Under the pieces are notes generated by a model, which saw only the letters and a list, made by a program, of their open reading frames with translations, was not told the DNA's origin and did no database searches. A stretch of DNA of 64,000 nucleotides from Leptospira alstonii serovar Sichuan str. 79601 (GTDB taxonomy: Bacteria > Spirochaetota > Leptospiria > Leptospirales > Leptospiraceae): positions 149,501 through 213,500 of the forward strand of contig NZ_ANIK01000003.1 of NCBI RefSeq assembly GCF_000347175.1, given 5' to 3'. Of the stretch, positions 25,099-49,037 are shown piece by piece (within the stretch, counting starts at the first letter, position 1; every line of letters begins with the position of its first letter). The position numbers and the translations under genes were made by a program.

Positions 25099-26205
25099 TC
25101 AAAAAAACGCGTTTTTGTAATTATCTTCGGAAATCTCAAAAAAGTGAGATAGTCTTGGATTGTGTTTTCCGATCTTCCAGAGATACGCATCCAAAACATA
25201 ATGAGTAAATTGAGGAAGAAAAAGTAAGGAAATCAAAAGAGCTGAAGCGAATTCGGGAAGTTCGAAGGAATAGAAACTTGAGTTTTTAAAAATGGAAGAA
25301 TGATCTTTCCAAATAAAACTGTCCCAGATCCATTCTTCCGCAAAAGCAAACAAGAATAGAACGCATAAAAAGCAGATAAGAATTTTCATCCAAGATCCGG
25401 TTTGAAACGTTTTTACTTTGATTTCCGAAACATTTTGAACCGTGTAATAAAAAAGTAAAAAAATATAGGGAACACCGTGATTGATTACGTTCGTAATCGT
25501 AAAAGAAAAATCGGAATTGAAATAAACGATTCCAAAATACCAAACGACCCAAGTATTGAATACGAGTAAAATCTTACCCAAAGGTAAGGAACGATATTTT
25601 ACGAAATAATATACATGAACGAGAATATAAAGACAAAGCCAAATTTTTTGAAACCAAAGTAATACGTTTGCCAAATCAGGAAGCGGATACGTCCAAAAAT
25701 CCCCGTCCATAAACCAAGAAAATTCTCTTTTCTGATCGGTAAGGTGCCAGTATACAATCGGAACGCCGCCCATCAAATAGATCGTAACTTTATCGAGTAG
25801 GAAGGGAATTTGAACCGAAGTAGTTTTCTTTCGATAAAGAGCCAAGAATCCGAACTGTTGTCGAATGAAGTGAAACACGGCAAGGTAAGCCATGATTCTC
25901 CAAAACCAAATCGTTCCGAAAGAATACAAAAAAACAGAAAACAAAAAACAAACGATCGGCGCCGTAATCAAAAGATTTTTTTTCTCTTTCCATTCTTCCT
26001 CGTTGAAGTATGACCGAAAGAGAGTCGAGTATACGTGGGCTACGTCGATCAGTAAAACTGCGCAGAACCAAGTCCAAGGACCGATTTCAAAAGGAAGAAT
26101 ATTCCATTCTCTTAATATAAATAAGGATAATACGGAAACGATTCCCGGAAGAATGATGAAAGTAAGATCGAGAGAGGGTTTAAAGATCCAACCTTTGGAA
26201 TTCAT
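25099..26205 (-). CDS. Polytopic membrane protein, function unknown
   Basis: A 368-residue protein with roughly nine hydrophobic helices. Polar, conserved-looking motifs lie at helix ends: HVYSTLFRSYF near residue 57, FHFIRQQFGFLALYRK near 110, NHGVPYIFLLFYY near 240 and FTHYVLDAYLWK near 335. The His-rich set suggests a metal site or a membrane enzyme, but I do not recognise the family. Its start overlaps the stop of the upstream FAD oxidoreductase by 4 bp (ATGA), so the two proteins are probably made together and may act on one lipid-soluble substrate. Confidence 0.8.
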   Translation of the reverse strand: MNSKGWIFKPSLDLTFIILPGIVSVLSLFILREWNILPFEIGPWTWFCAVLLIDVAHVYSTLFRSYFNEEEWKEKKNLLITAPIVCFLFSVFLYSFGTIWFWRIMAYLAVFHFIRQQFGFLALYRKKTTSVQIPFLLDKVTIYLMGGVPIVYWHLTDQKREFSWFMDGDFWTYPLPDLANVLLWFQKIWLCLYILVHVYYFVKYRSLPLGKILLVFNTWVVWYFGIVYFNSDFSFTITNVINHGVPYIFLLFYYTVQNVSEIKVKTFQTGSWMKILICFLCVLFLFAFAEEWIWDSFIWKDHSSIFKNSSFYSFELPEFASALLISLLFLPQFTHYVLDAYLWKIGKHNPRLSHFFEISEDNYKNAFF

Positions 26206-27842
26206 ACTTTTTGTTCTCCGAGAACTTTATTGGCCGCGTCGTATCCTCGTATCAGGGCTTCTTCGAAAATGGAAATTCCGCTAAGATCCGAATGAGCGAA
26301 ATGGAGATTCGGATAGGAGACGGAAAGTTTTTCCCTTTGTCCTCCCCAAATCAATCCGGGAACGGGACGAATCATCGCGTGCGCGTAGGTCATCACGTCG
26401 AGGTTTTGGATTCTCTTTTCGATATCCGGATGGGCTTTTTTTAAATCGGACAAAATCGATTCCTTCCAATCGGACCAAGAAGTTCTCATCATTCTTTTGC
26501 GTGTGGAAACCGTGTCCTTTTCACCGAAGGCTTGGTAATACGTGAGAACGGATTCCTCCCTGCCCGCGCGCAAATCTTGGTGCGTCGATACGATGTAACC
26601 TAGGGAGGGACTCTGATAAATCACGTTGTCCCAACAAGGAGGAATTCCTTTTCCTGTCGGGACTTTATCCACGCTCAAATTGGCAACGAGCCAAGGAGAA
26701 TAAATCAGTCCTTCGGTTACGTTCGACTTTTCGCCGAGAATATACTTTCGAGTGAAAGATGGAAGAGCGTAAACGATCGAATTACAGAGAATGTTTTTTT
26801 GTTCCTTTGTGGATGGGTTATAAATCCGAACTTCGAATCGACCTTCCTTTGAATCCGATGGTTTTACTTTTTCTACGAGTGTTGCGGTTTGAATTTTGGA
26901 TCGAATAGGAGATTTTAATTTTTCCGCTAAAAAACCGTTTCCTTCCGGCCAAGTGAGAAGAGTTAGGTCCTCTCCGTTTTTATCCACGGGACGAGAACAA
27001 AAATAATGCAGGCCGATCCACGCGGAAACCGTGTTTAAAGAACCGCCGAAATCGTCTCTAACGGAATAATCCAAAAACCAAAATAGTTCTTTGGTTTTGA
27101 ATCCCTGCTCTTTGATATATTCAAAAAAATTAATTTGATCCAGTTTTAAAATTTCCGGATCTCTGGAAGATAAATCGACCGGAATCGAGAACGCTTTTTT
27201 ACCGTCTCTTCCGATCTTTGATCTCCAATTCAGAACGAGTTTTTTAAATTTTTGTTCCTCGTTTGCGGCCGTTGACCCGGATGTTCCTGCGGGATATAAA
27301 CCCTCGTTCCATCTTCCTTGATAGAAAATTCTTTCTTCGGGATCAAAACAAAGAAATCTTTCGTCGTAGACGGGTTTTCCGTTTTTATCCTTACCCACGA
27401 TGATTTTGTTCTCTTCTAAAAACTTGCGGACAAGAACCGCTTCTTCTCCGGGTTGCGGTAAATAATGCGCCCCCCAAGGATAAGAGCCGATTGAATTTCT
27501 CCCCGATCTCGAATTTCCGCCGGAGTCATTTTCCAATTCGAGAATTTTAAACTCATCAAATCCCGATTTTTGAAGATAATAACCCGCGCTGAGTCCGGAG
27601 ATTCCTCCGCCTAAGATCAACACTTTTACCGTTTCGGAAATCGAAAGATTTATGTTGGAAGTTACGTTTGATTCGATATCCTTTCGAATTCTGTGACCGA
27701 CTTCCGCGTCGGGACCGAGAATTTTTCCGGAAATTTTTTGTTTGAATCTTAAAAACCAGATTCCGCTAACGAGCGCTGAAAGACAAAAACCCAAAATTGC
27801 AAGAAAGGATTTTCGGGATATGATTTCTGGATTGTCGTTCAT
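26202..27842 (-). CDS. Membrane-anchored FAD-dependent oxidoreductase (amine oxidase/phytoene desaturase-like)
   Basis: A 546-residue flavoprotein. The N-terminus (SRKSFLAILGFCLSALVSG) is a membrane anchor or signal with a Tat-like but single-Arg start. Then comes an FAD Rossmann motif, LILGGGISGLSAGYYL near residue 75, with ILELEN as the ribose-binding acidic end and a GGNSRSG segment. The C-terminal LHFAHSDLSGISIFEEALIRG is the second FAD-contact region of this family. The ATG at 27840-27842 is chosen over a frame extended by 40 codons that would read into the divergent HAD gene. It is coupled to the membrane protein at 25099. Substrate unknown. Confidence 0.87.
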   Translation of the reverse strand: MNDNPEIISRKSFLAILGFCLSALVSGIWFLRFKQKISGKILGPDAEVGHRIRKDIESNVTSNINLSISETVKVLILGGGISGLSAGYYLQKSGFDEFKILELENDSGGNSRSGRNSIGSYPWGAHYLPQPGEEAVLVRKFLEENKIIVGKDKNGKPVYDERFLCFDPEERIFYQGRWNEGLYPAGTSGSTAANEEQKFKKLVLNWRSKIGRDGKKAFSIPVDLSSRDPEILKLDQINFFEYIKEQGFKTKELFWFLDYSVRDDFGGSLNTVSAWIGLHYFCSRPVDKNGEDLTLLTWPEGNGFLAEKLKSPIRSKIQTATLVEKVKPSDSKEGRFEVRIYNPSTKEQKNILCNSIVYALPSFTRKYILGEKSNVTEGLIYSPWLVANLSVDKVPTGKGIPPCWDNVIYQSPSLGYIVSTHQDLRAGREESVLTYYQAFGEKDTVSTRKRMMRTSWSDWKESILSDLKKAHPDIEKRIQNLDVMTYAHAMIRPVPGLIWGGQREKLSVSYPNLHFAHSDLSGISIFEEALIRGYDAANKVLGEQKV

Positions 27843-27927
27843 GCTTGTTGGGAAGGTTGAAGGGAATGTCCAATCCTGCAAGGAAAAATGGAGTAAAAGA
27901 ATTGCGTTTGAAGTCGTAAGGATTCTT

Positions 27928-29526
<1,599 letters not shown>

Positions 29527-29675
29527 AAAAGCCCCCGGGCGAATCGTCGCATTTTCAACATCTTTGTTTGAAGTCGAAAAAGCCAGAAAAAAGCGCGCGG
29601 CTTTTTCTTGTTTTTGAATTTCCTCAGGTAACAGTCTAAGAAAATATAGAACTCAATTCATCTCTAGGAGTTTCC

Positions 29676-30510
<835 letters not shown>

Positions 30511-30521
<11 letters not shown>

Positions 30522-30538
30522 AATTTTCTAAACTTCGA
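30511..30538. terminator. Hairpin overlapping the dapF stop codon
   Basis: A perfect 13 bp stem (TCGAAGTTTAGAA with TTCTAAACTTCGA) and a 2-base centre. It includes the dapF stop codon and sits 8 bp from the convergent plsC stop. No strong T tract follows, so efficiency is uncertain. Confidence 0.55.
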
Positions 30539-30545
30539 ATGTAAT

Positions 30546-31250
<705 letters not shown>

Positions 31251-31289
31251 GATTTACTCCCTCGAATCGTTGCGATGAGGGCGGTTATT

Positions 31290-31636
<347 letters not shown>

Positions 31637-31644
31637 AGGCGAGC

Positions 31645-31686
<42 letters not shown>

Positions 31687-31790
31687 CTGAAACAACGTAA
31701 ACCAACGAGCGAAAAAATAATTTGGAGCTAAGTCCTCTTTTTTACTGGGTTTCCTGAAGATCGCCTATCCCAAATCCGAAAATACTACTC

Positions 31791-31964
31791 ATGGAGAAGA
31801 TAGAAAGCGAATCCTTAAAACGACATAATTCAAAAATTGCGGAAGTCAAACAAAGCACCGATTTCAAAAACGCCGAAGGAGGTAGAATTCTAGAATTTCC
31901 GAAAAAAAGCATCTGGAATGCGGAAAAGATACGAAAGCTCTGCGAAAAGTTATTCTTTCAGTGA
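31791..31964 (+). CDS. Possible small protein of 57 residues
   Basis: ATG at 31791 opens a 57-codon frame (MEKIESESLKRHNSKIAEVK at the start, GGRILEFPKK in the middle) ended by TGA. Composition is protein-like and lysine-rich, but there is no clear ribosome-binding site. The rest of the 524 bp gap around it shows no other gene. Confidence 0.3.
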   Translation: MEKIESESLKRHNSKIAEVKQSTDFKNAEGGRILEFPKKSIWNAEKIRKLCEKLFFQ

Positions 31965-32095
31965 ACGCTTATCTAAAGTATCATCGAAAAGATTTGTCTT
32001 TTTTGTAAAAATAGAAGAAATGCCTTCTTATTTTTAAATAGTTAGGTATGATTTTTAAAAAGACAATAGCCTTTTGGCGTAGTGGAAAGTGAAAA

Positions 32096-32446
32096 ATGGA
32101 AATTTTAAAAGAAGAAGACTATTCCGTCGAAACGGAAAAGAGCCGCGGAAGGATAAAAATTTCCGGAACTCTTCGTTTGCTCAATGTGGAAGAATACGAT
32201 CCGATCATCTCCGCTATCGAAACTATGTTGGAACATTCAGGACGTGGAAAGGCGGTCATTGATATTAAGAATTTGGATTTTTTAAATAGCGCCGGAATTG
32301 CCAGTTTTTCCAGATTTGTTGCCGTTTATGATAAGAAAAACGTTCGCAATATAGAAATCAAAGGTAATAAAAATAGGTATTGGCAGATTAAATTTTTGGA
32401 GAATGTCAAAAAACTCAGATCGGAAATTAAAACAAGTCTCGAATAA
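32096..32446 (+). CDS. STAS-like regulatory protein
   Basis: A 116-residue protein with a STAS-type fold pattern: GRIKISGTLRLLNVEEYDPI at the start, then KAVIDIKNLDFLNSAGIASF, which corresponds to the strand-turn-Ser segment of anti-sigma-factor antagonists. The phosphorylatable Ser would be the one in LNSAGI. It resembles the slr1659-type regulators that occur next to histidine-kinase-like ATPases. Its neighbour at 32453 on the other strand is such an ATPase, and the two genes end 6 bp apart. A link to the SpoIIE phosphatases in this window is possible but untested. Confidence 0.75.
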   Translation: MEILKEEDYSVETEKSRGRIKISGTLRLLNVEEYDPIISAIETMLEHSGRGKAVIDIKNLDFLNSAGIASFSRFVAVYDKKNVRNIEIKGNKNRYWQIKFLENVKKLRSEIKTSLE

Positions 32447-32452
32447 AAAGAA

Positions 32453-33076
32453 TCAAACGTTTAAGGTTTTGAATTTCGTTTTTACAACTTCATTTAAATC
32501 CAGATACGCTCTCACGACCACCTCGTAAGTTCCGAACGAATTTTCGTTGATTAAAAATCCCAATCGAACCGGAAAATCTTTTGAAAGAAGCATAAGACCA
32601 AGTCCTGAGTTCGTCTCGTTTCCGTCTCCGTTTTTGAGTTTATCGATATAAATTTTCTCCGAATTTCGGTCAATGAGAGTCGAGATGGAGTTTTCCAATT
32701 TATTTTTGCAAGTCTCGTCCGTTAGGTTTTTAATTTCGATTTTAAGTATCTCGGAATAATATTTAAGATCTAAAAGAATTTCTCCCTTTCTATCTTTGGA
32801 AAATTTCGCGGCGTTTTCTATCAGTTCGTTTAATACGATTGAAACCGTATTGGAGGAATCCGAATCCAGTTTTTCCTGATAAGAGCAATAGTTGGAAACG
32901 AAATCCGCAGTGAGCGAGCAGCGCCTCCATTGAACCCGAAGATCCATGGGCCGCAATTTTAGCGTAAACTCACTTTCACAGGGAAGAGAGTCCGGTATCA
33001 GATTGTAATGGCCGTATTGGACGGGATAGTTCATAACATTTTTTGAATCTTTAAAATTCGACGATCCGTATTGCAA
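32453..33076 (-). CDS. Histidine-kinase-like ATPase regulatory protein
   Basis: A 207-residue protein with a GHKL ATPase core: the N box is NELIENAAKFS near residue 88 and the G box GNETNSGLGLMLL near 155. There is no His phospho-acceptor domain, sensor or membrane segment, so it resembles anti-sigma-factor kinases or slr1658-type regulators rather than a two-component kinase. It is convergent with the STAS-like gene, 6 bp between stops, which suggests a partner-switching pair. Confidence 0.78.
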   Translation of the reverse strand: MQYGSSNFKDSKNVMNYPVQYGHYNLIPDSLPCESEFTLKLRPMDLRVQWRRCSLTADFVSNYCSYQEKLDSDSSNTVSIVLNELIENAAKFSKDRKGEILLDLKYYSEILKIEIKNLTDETCKNKLENSISTLIDRNSEKIYIDKLKNGDGNETNSGLGLMLLSKDFPVRLGFLINENSFGTYEVVVRAYLDLNEVVKTKFKTLNV

Positions 33077-33601
33077 AAATAGAAACTCGAATCCCCGTAA
33101 GGAAAGTAAAAAACCGACTTCGAATAAAAAACAAAATCGAATTAAAAAAGTTTTCTTAATTGATCAAGATATTCGTTTCGATTTGGGGCCGTTTCCGAAG
33201 GAGCCCAGGGTGCAAAATCCTTGTCAGTAGTAGGTTCGTAGGGTCCCGATTTACCTTCAAAACAAATCGCATTTTCGGAAAGGCAAACGAGGGTATGGTA
33301 TACTCCGGGAGCGATATCGATTCCGTAGACCGGACCTTCCGAACTTAGGTAATGTGTTTCTAGAACCGAGCCGTCTTCATGAAAGAGAATAAATCCTAAA
33401 TTTCCTTTGAGGACCAAAAACGTTTCCGGCTTAGGAGGAGATTTATGTCTATGTGCTTGTACATATGTATCTTGAGTGAGAACGTTCAAAAATCTTTGGT
33501 AAACTTCCGAAAGTTCGTGAAAATTATGATTGGCTCTTTTACGAGGGGAGGAATTCGCCTTTTGCAATACTTCCGAAAAAAGAGAATCCGTAATGAGTTG
33601 T

Positions 33602-33795
<194 letters not shown>

Positions 33796-33812
33796 TTTTT
33801 ACCAGTGTTCGT

Positions 33813-33848
<36 letters not shown>

Positions 33849-34037
33849 GTACATTGGTTTTTTAAGAATTTTTTCGGAAAAATCGAAGGATTATTGTAAT
33901 TTAGAAAGAGACATAATTTTAAAAATTTCGAGGGAATTCTATCTTTTAGAAATTCTTTAAACGAATATAGACCTGTTACAAACGTTAAATCAGCGTAAAT
34001 CTGTCGGAATTACGACAATCCTCCGTGAAAAATCGGC

Positions 34038-34109
34038 CCTCAACGCGCCCCTTAGGAAGCGTTGTGTTGAGTTTCCTCAACGCGATCCATAGAGCGTTGC
34101 ATTGAGTTT
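34038..34109. repeat. Two tandem hairpin-forming units
   Basis: Units 34038-34074 and 34075-34109 both begin CCTCAACGCG and end in TTGAGTTT. Within each, CAACGC pairs with GCGTTG across a loop. The loops differ (CCCCTTAGGAA and ATCCATAGA). Related single segments occur at 17687-17717 and about 53385-53420. Confidence 0.75.
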
Positions 34110-34149
34110 TCCCCGTGTTTGGGTGGAGGCGCGGGAAGATTCGGAAGAC

Positions 34150-34189
<40 letters not shown>

Positions 34190-34562
34190 CTCCATTCTTG
34201 TCGGAACACTTGCGTTTTATTGTATGTAAAGGTCACCGACCCTAAAACCACCTCGCCACTTAAAACGTCGGAACTCCGACGTTTTAATCATTAGCGGATA
34301 GAAATTTTATAACGACGTGCGAATCTTACGCTGAGTTTAGGAACGAAATTCACAGTCGTTTTCTGTTTTCTTTTAGAAAATCAAAAAGCGTTTCTAAATG
34401 CAGTAATAGATTATATGAAAAATTACAAAAACTTCATAACATGAATCTAATAAAATGTCCAAAGCTGGATCGCAAGAATGTAATGTCGTGCCGTTTCAGA
34501 ATGCGGGTAAGCGATCGCCGGCAAAGACAAATTAACAAAATGAAATAAAAAGGAGGAATACA

Positions 34563-34656
34563 ACTGATCCCTATAAAATTTAGTACCGTTAATTTTTATC
34601 GAAAAACAATGTCTCAACGCAAAATATTGGGTAATTTATTATATAGCGATGAGTAA
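34563..34656 (+). repeat. Dispersed repeat family C, copy 1
   Basis: A 94 bp segment matching 55981-56073 with one indel and about a dozen substitutions; shared blocks include TTTTTATCG, CAAAATATT and GTAATTTATTATATAGC. The differences fall at codon positions that would change amino acids, so it does not look like a conserved protein. Confidence 0.85.
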
Positions 34657-34939
34657 AGACGAAGCTCTGAGTTTTCACAAATCTCATACGTTTCATTCAA
34701 TATTCATGCTAAAATATACATTTAACTTAATTTATAATATACTAAAGTAATGTTTCTAAAAAAGTAGGGAGTGTTAGGGCGTACCTTAGTAACATTTAGT
34801 TGCGGAAAAACCAAAGGTTCTCTTAAAGTAAAGCCTGTGACAAAAGCTTTTCTCCTTTCTGGTTCGAAATTAAATTTTCCGAATCATTTTATTGAAAGTA
34901 TTGGAAAGTTTTATCCCATCGACTCGAATTGGTTCTTAA

Positions 34940-35851
<912 letters not shown>

Positions 35852-35943
35852 TCAAGGTGTACATATTTAAAATTTATATACGAATCAATCGAACCGCCGA
35901 AATCAAACGGATCGGAACTCGGCTTAAGCTGCGAGTTTTCTGC

Positions 35944-35993
35944 TATCAAATTTGATAAAATTAAATTTTGGGTGCGTTGTAAATTCATTTACA
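35944..35993. promoter_or_regulatory. Pair of palindromes upstream of the exported protein-ankyrin genes
   Basis: A perfect 14 bp palindrome TATCAAATTTGATA (35944-35957) and a 7-2-7 inverted repeat TGTAAATTCATTTACA (35978-35993) lie 35-84 bp before the ATG at 36028. Their position fits operator sites for dimeric regulators. This is inference; no known consensus is matched. Confidence 0.4.
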
Positions 35994-36027
35994 CATCCTT
36001 AAAAAGTAGTACTTTGACTCGAATCTT

Positions 36028-36792
36028 ATGAAGACCGATTCAAACAAAGTTATTTTTTTGCTAATCCGAATTCCTCAATATTTTTTCTATTTCTTTCTCA
36101 TCCTTTCGAGTGTTTCCATACAAGCGGAAGAAAATCAGAACGTAGAAGATTCCATCGATTACGAAAAAGAAATCCCGGAAGGAAGTTCTATATCTCATTG
36201 GAGAAAAGAATCCAATCGAACTTGGAAAGCCTGGATCAAAAGTGAAAATACTACGAATGAAAGCCAGGCAAAGTCGGATTTTGATTTTGAGTATTTGCAA
36301 TGTATAAAATTTTACCGGAGCGGATCCGATACTATCAAAACCGAATTGAGGGACAAGGTTTTATATTGGACCGCCGACAATTTCAATCAGAGTTTGAATT
36401 TACGAAAAATGGAACGCGCGACTCATATTCTAAAATTATTTTATGATGTTAGTCGTGCGATCGGTATTGGAAACGGAACTCATTCCGGTGTCGATTCCCA
36501 AAATGAATACAATACGCGAGAATATTTTGCAGGAGATATAATTGCATATATGCATGAAATAAAGGACTTCCAGCATGAACCTTTTATGGAAACGTTAATT
36601 CCGCTGCAAATTACCGATAGTCGACTTGCTTTTAATCTAGCCTGTTTGAACTCTAACCGAGGTAAAAAACAGGAAATGCTAAAGTATATGAAAATTGCTC
36701 TCTCCTTGGGAAAACCGAAAAGTCATTTCAAAGGGGAACCGGAGTTTAAAAATTTTTGGAAGGATCCTGATTTTTTAAAACTGATAGAATAA
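36028..36792 (+). CDS. Exported protein with TPR-like C-terminus
   Basis: A 254-residue protein with a long hydrophobic signal (to about residue 32, ending SIQAEE). The centre is charged and unrecognised. The C-terminal 55 residues, RLAFNLACLNSNRGKKQEML, then ALSLGKP and FKNFWKDPDFLKLIE, match the end-of-array TPR pattern in which a short repeat is followed by a D-DF-KL tail. The ankyrin gene follows after 92 bp on the same strand, suggesting a functional pair. Role unknown. Confidence 0.75.
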   Translation: MKTDSNKVIFLLIRIPQYFFYFFLILSSVSIQAEENQNVEDSIDYEKEIPEGSSISHWRKESNRTWKAWIKSENTTNESQAKSDFDFEYLQCIKFYRSGSDTIKTELRDKVLYWTADNFNQSLNLRKMERATHILKLFYDVSRAIGIGNGTHSGVDSQNEYNTREYFAGDIIAYMHEIKDFQHEPFMETLIPLQITDSRLAFNLACLNSNRGKKQEMLKYMKIALSLGKPKSHFKGEPEFKNFWKDPDFLKLIE

Positions 36793-36884
36793 AGGATCCG
36801 TTTTTGTTAAGCGTATTTTCTTTTTTCAAACTTTTTAAAAATCTATTTTAAATTTATTTTATAAACGTTTTATGAGGAATCAAA

Positions 36885-38705
36885 ATGTTAGACGTATTTT
36901 TAGACCTTATGTTGGATCATCGTTTTTTATCGGAAATACAATTAGCCAAAAATAATACGACTCAGCATGAGATTGATAAGGAAGAGGAGAAAACATCTTC
37001 CCAAAGAAATCTTTTAGTCTATTCCATTTCAGTCGGAGAATTGAAAACCGCAAAGTCACTCATTGATTCCGGTTCCGACGTCAATTCCACCGATGAAACG
37101 GGAAAAACTCCTTTGATCGCCGCTTCTAAATTCGGTTCTTTAGAAATCGCTAATCTACTTCTGGAAAAAAAAGCCAAAGTCGATGCGGTAGATAAAGAAG
37201 GAATGTCCGCGATATTTCACGCGGCGGCCAATAACAAAAGGGAAATCATCGAACTTTTGATTTTAAAAGAGGCAAATCTAAATTTAAAAAATTCGAGAGA
37301 AGAAACGCTTCTTTATCTGGCGGTAAAGAATTATAACTTTCGAATTGCAAAGTTACTGCTTAATAAAGGCGCTCAAATCGATTTGAGCAAAGACGATAAA
37401 AATATTTTAGCGTTGTCGATTCAAAGAGAAAGATACGATTATGATGAAAATAACGAACAGGAATTTACGAAATTATTATTGAGTAAAATCAAGGATTTTA
37501 ATTACAAAGATTCAAGAAATTGCAACTATCTTTGTCTTTCGATCAAGGCGGGACGGTTTCCTACTGCAAAACTTTTATTGGAGAAAGGAATCGACCTTGA
37601 TGAAAAAGACGACGATTCCCGTACCGCATTGGGAATCGCTTTAAGAGAAAATCAATTTGAAATCGCCAAATATCTTATAGAAAAAGGGGCTAACGTAAAC
37701 GTTAAGGATCGATACAATCAAACTCCTTTGATGCTTGCGATTCAGGAGCGTAAAAAGGACTTAGCCGAATTAATCCTAGAAAAAGGCGGAGATCTTCATG
37801 TGAAAGACAACGACGGATATAGTCTTTTAGCGATCGCAGCGAAACAAGGTGATCGATCCATAGTCGAACTCTTACTTGAAAAAGGAATGAATATCGACGA
37901 TCTAGGTTCGGTTAAAATGCATGGAAGAACGGCTCTAATGACCGCAGCCGAAAACGGAGACGAATCCTTAGTTCGCTATCTTTTGGATAAAGGAGCTCAG
38001 ATCGATCTCGCGAGCGGAGCTTCCGATTATTCTAAAACAGCGTTGATGTTCGCAATTCAAAACAATCATATCGGAATCGTAAAACTCCTACTTGAGCACG
38101 GAGCCAACGTCAGCTTAGAAGATAAAAAAGGTTACAACGCGATGACCTATGCTATTGAAACCGGCAATACGAATCTTGTCGAACTCTTGTTATCTAAAAA
38201 TTATCCGATCCATTCTAAAAATCGATATGGAAAAACTCCGCTTATCTATGCGGTCGAATCCGGATCGTTGTCTTTGACACAACTATTGGTTGATAAGGGA
38301 AGCGATATTCATCTTCGGGATAACAACGGGCAAAGCGCGATTTTCTACGCGACTTTAAAAGGTAATTTCGCGATTTTCAAATTGCTTGCCGAAAAAGAAA
38401 CCGATCTCAATACGGTCGATGTCGAAGGTAAGTCTTTGTTAATCTACGCAAGCAATCGCGGAGACAAGAATATCGTTGATTATCTCATCCAAAAAGGCGT
38501 AGACTTAAACATACAAGAAAGAATCGGAAAAACGGCGTTGATGTTTGCCGCTGACAAGGGCTTTAAAGAAATCGTGAAACTTCTTCTGGAAAAAGGAGCC
38601 GATCCTAAAATTTTCAATAACGCAAATATGAACGCATTACAATACGCGGAAAAAAACGGTTACAAAGAAATTGCAAAAATGCTAACCCCGACTAACAAAC
38701 AATGA
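36885..38705 (+). CDS. Ankyrin repeat protein (about 17 repeats)
   Basis: A 606-residue protein. After a short leader (residues 1-45) essentially the whole length is ankyrin repeats of about 33 residues; I count 17 by the TPL--A and LLLEKGA landmarks. Repeat 5 is expanded by an acidic insertion (YDYDENNEQE). No signal peptide or membrane segment is seen, so it should be cytoplasmic unless exported by a non-classical route. GAGG lies 7 bases before the ATG. It follows the exported protein at 36028. Ankyrin arrays bind proteins; the partner is not indicated. Confidence 0.9.
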   Translation: MLDVFLDLMLDHRFLSEIQLAKNNTTQHEIDKEEEKTSSQRNLLVYSISVGELKTAKSLIDSGSDVNSTDETGKTPLIAASKFGSLEIANLLLEKKAKVDAVDKEGMSAIFHAAANNKREIIELLILKEANLNLKNSREETLLYLAVKNYNFRIAKLLLNKGAQIDLSKDDKNILALSIQRERYDYDENNEQEFTKLLLSKIKDFNYKDSRNCNYLCLSIKAGRFPTAKLLLEKGIDLDEKDDDSRTALGIALRENQFEIAKYLIEKGANVNVKDRYNQTPLMLAIQERKKDLAELILEKGGDLHVKDNDGYSLLAIAAKQGDRSIVELLLEKGMNIDDLGSVKMHGRTALMTAAENGDESLVRYLLDKGAQIDLASGASDYSKTALMFAIQNNHIGIVKLLLEHGANVSLEDKKGYNAMTYAIETGNTNLVELLLSKNYPIHSKNRYGKTPLIYAVESGSLSLTQLLVDKGSDIHLRDNNGQSAIFYATLKGNFAIFKLLAEKETDLNTVDVEGKSLLIYASNRGDKNIVDYLIQKGVDLNIQERIGKTALMFAADKGFKEIVKLLLEKGADPKIFNNANMNALQYAEKNGYKEIAKMLTPTNKQ

Positions 38706-38883
38706 TAAAATACCATCTTCGTTTCCGCTTAATTCGCATATTACAATAGATACTTTATATTTTTATAATATTTATTACTTTTTCCCTAACCGCGGAAAAA
38801 AGTAAGCAGTCCAGGGGATATGGTTTTAGAATGGTCTGCAGGAAAGTTCAATGAGGATTTATTCTCTCAGAAAATGAATCATA

Positions 38884-42178
<3,295 letters not shown>

Positions 42179-42283
42179 AATTTAAAACGACATATCCATG
42201 CAATTTCTCTTAACAATTAAAATTCTTTTTTGAAAAAGGCTTTGTCTTAAGATCCGATTCCTTGAAGCTGTTTACGGAAACAA

Positions 42284-45321
<3,038 letters not shown>

Positions 45322-45335
45322 AATCAGAACGAATC

Positions 45336-48343
<3,008 letters not shown>

Positions 48344-48358
48344 TCTAAAGGAAATTTT

Positions 48359-48781
<423 letters not shown>

Positions 48782-48789
48782 ATTAAAAA

Positions 48790-48805
48790 GGGGGAAGTTT
48801 CCCCC
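48790..48805 (+). terminator. GC-rich hairpin after the transporter operon
   Basis: GGGGGAA and TTCCCCC can pair, 9 bp after the preceding stop. The loop is tight and no T run follows, so it may be a weak terminator or a processing site. Confidence 0.4.
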
Positions 48806-49037
48806 TCGCTGCAGACGCGTTATGTGCCTTTTGTAATGATCGTTTTGCGGACGTACTTAAAACCTATCCGACGCGCGTCTTTCGCTACCCCCTCTCCGGG
48901 TTGTTTCACCGCGTTCTCCCCGGACCCAGCGCTTTTAAAATATAAGAATTTTAACACGTATTCATTTTTTTGAATTTATCTTTTCCATCTTCAGGAACTA
49001 AATCCGCTCATGCCCTGCTTTTAAGGCGGAACTCGCG

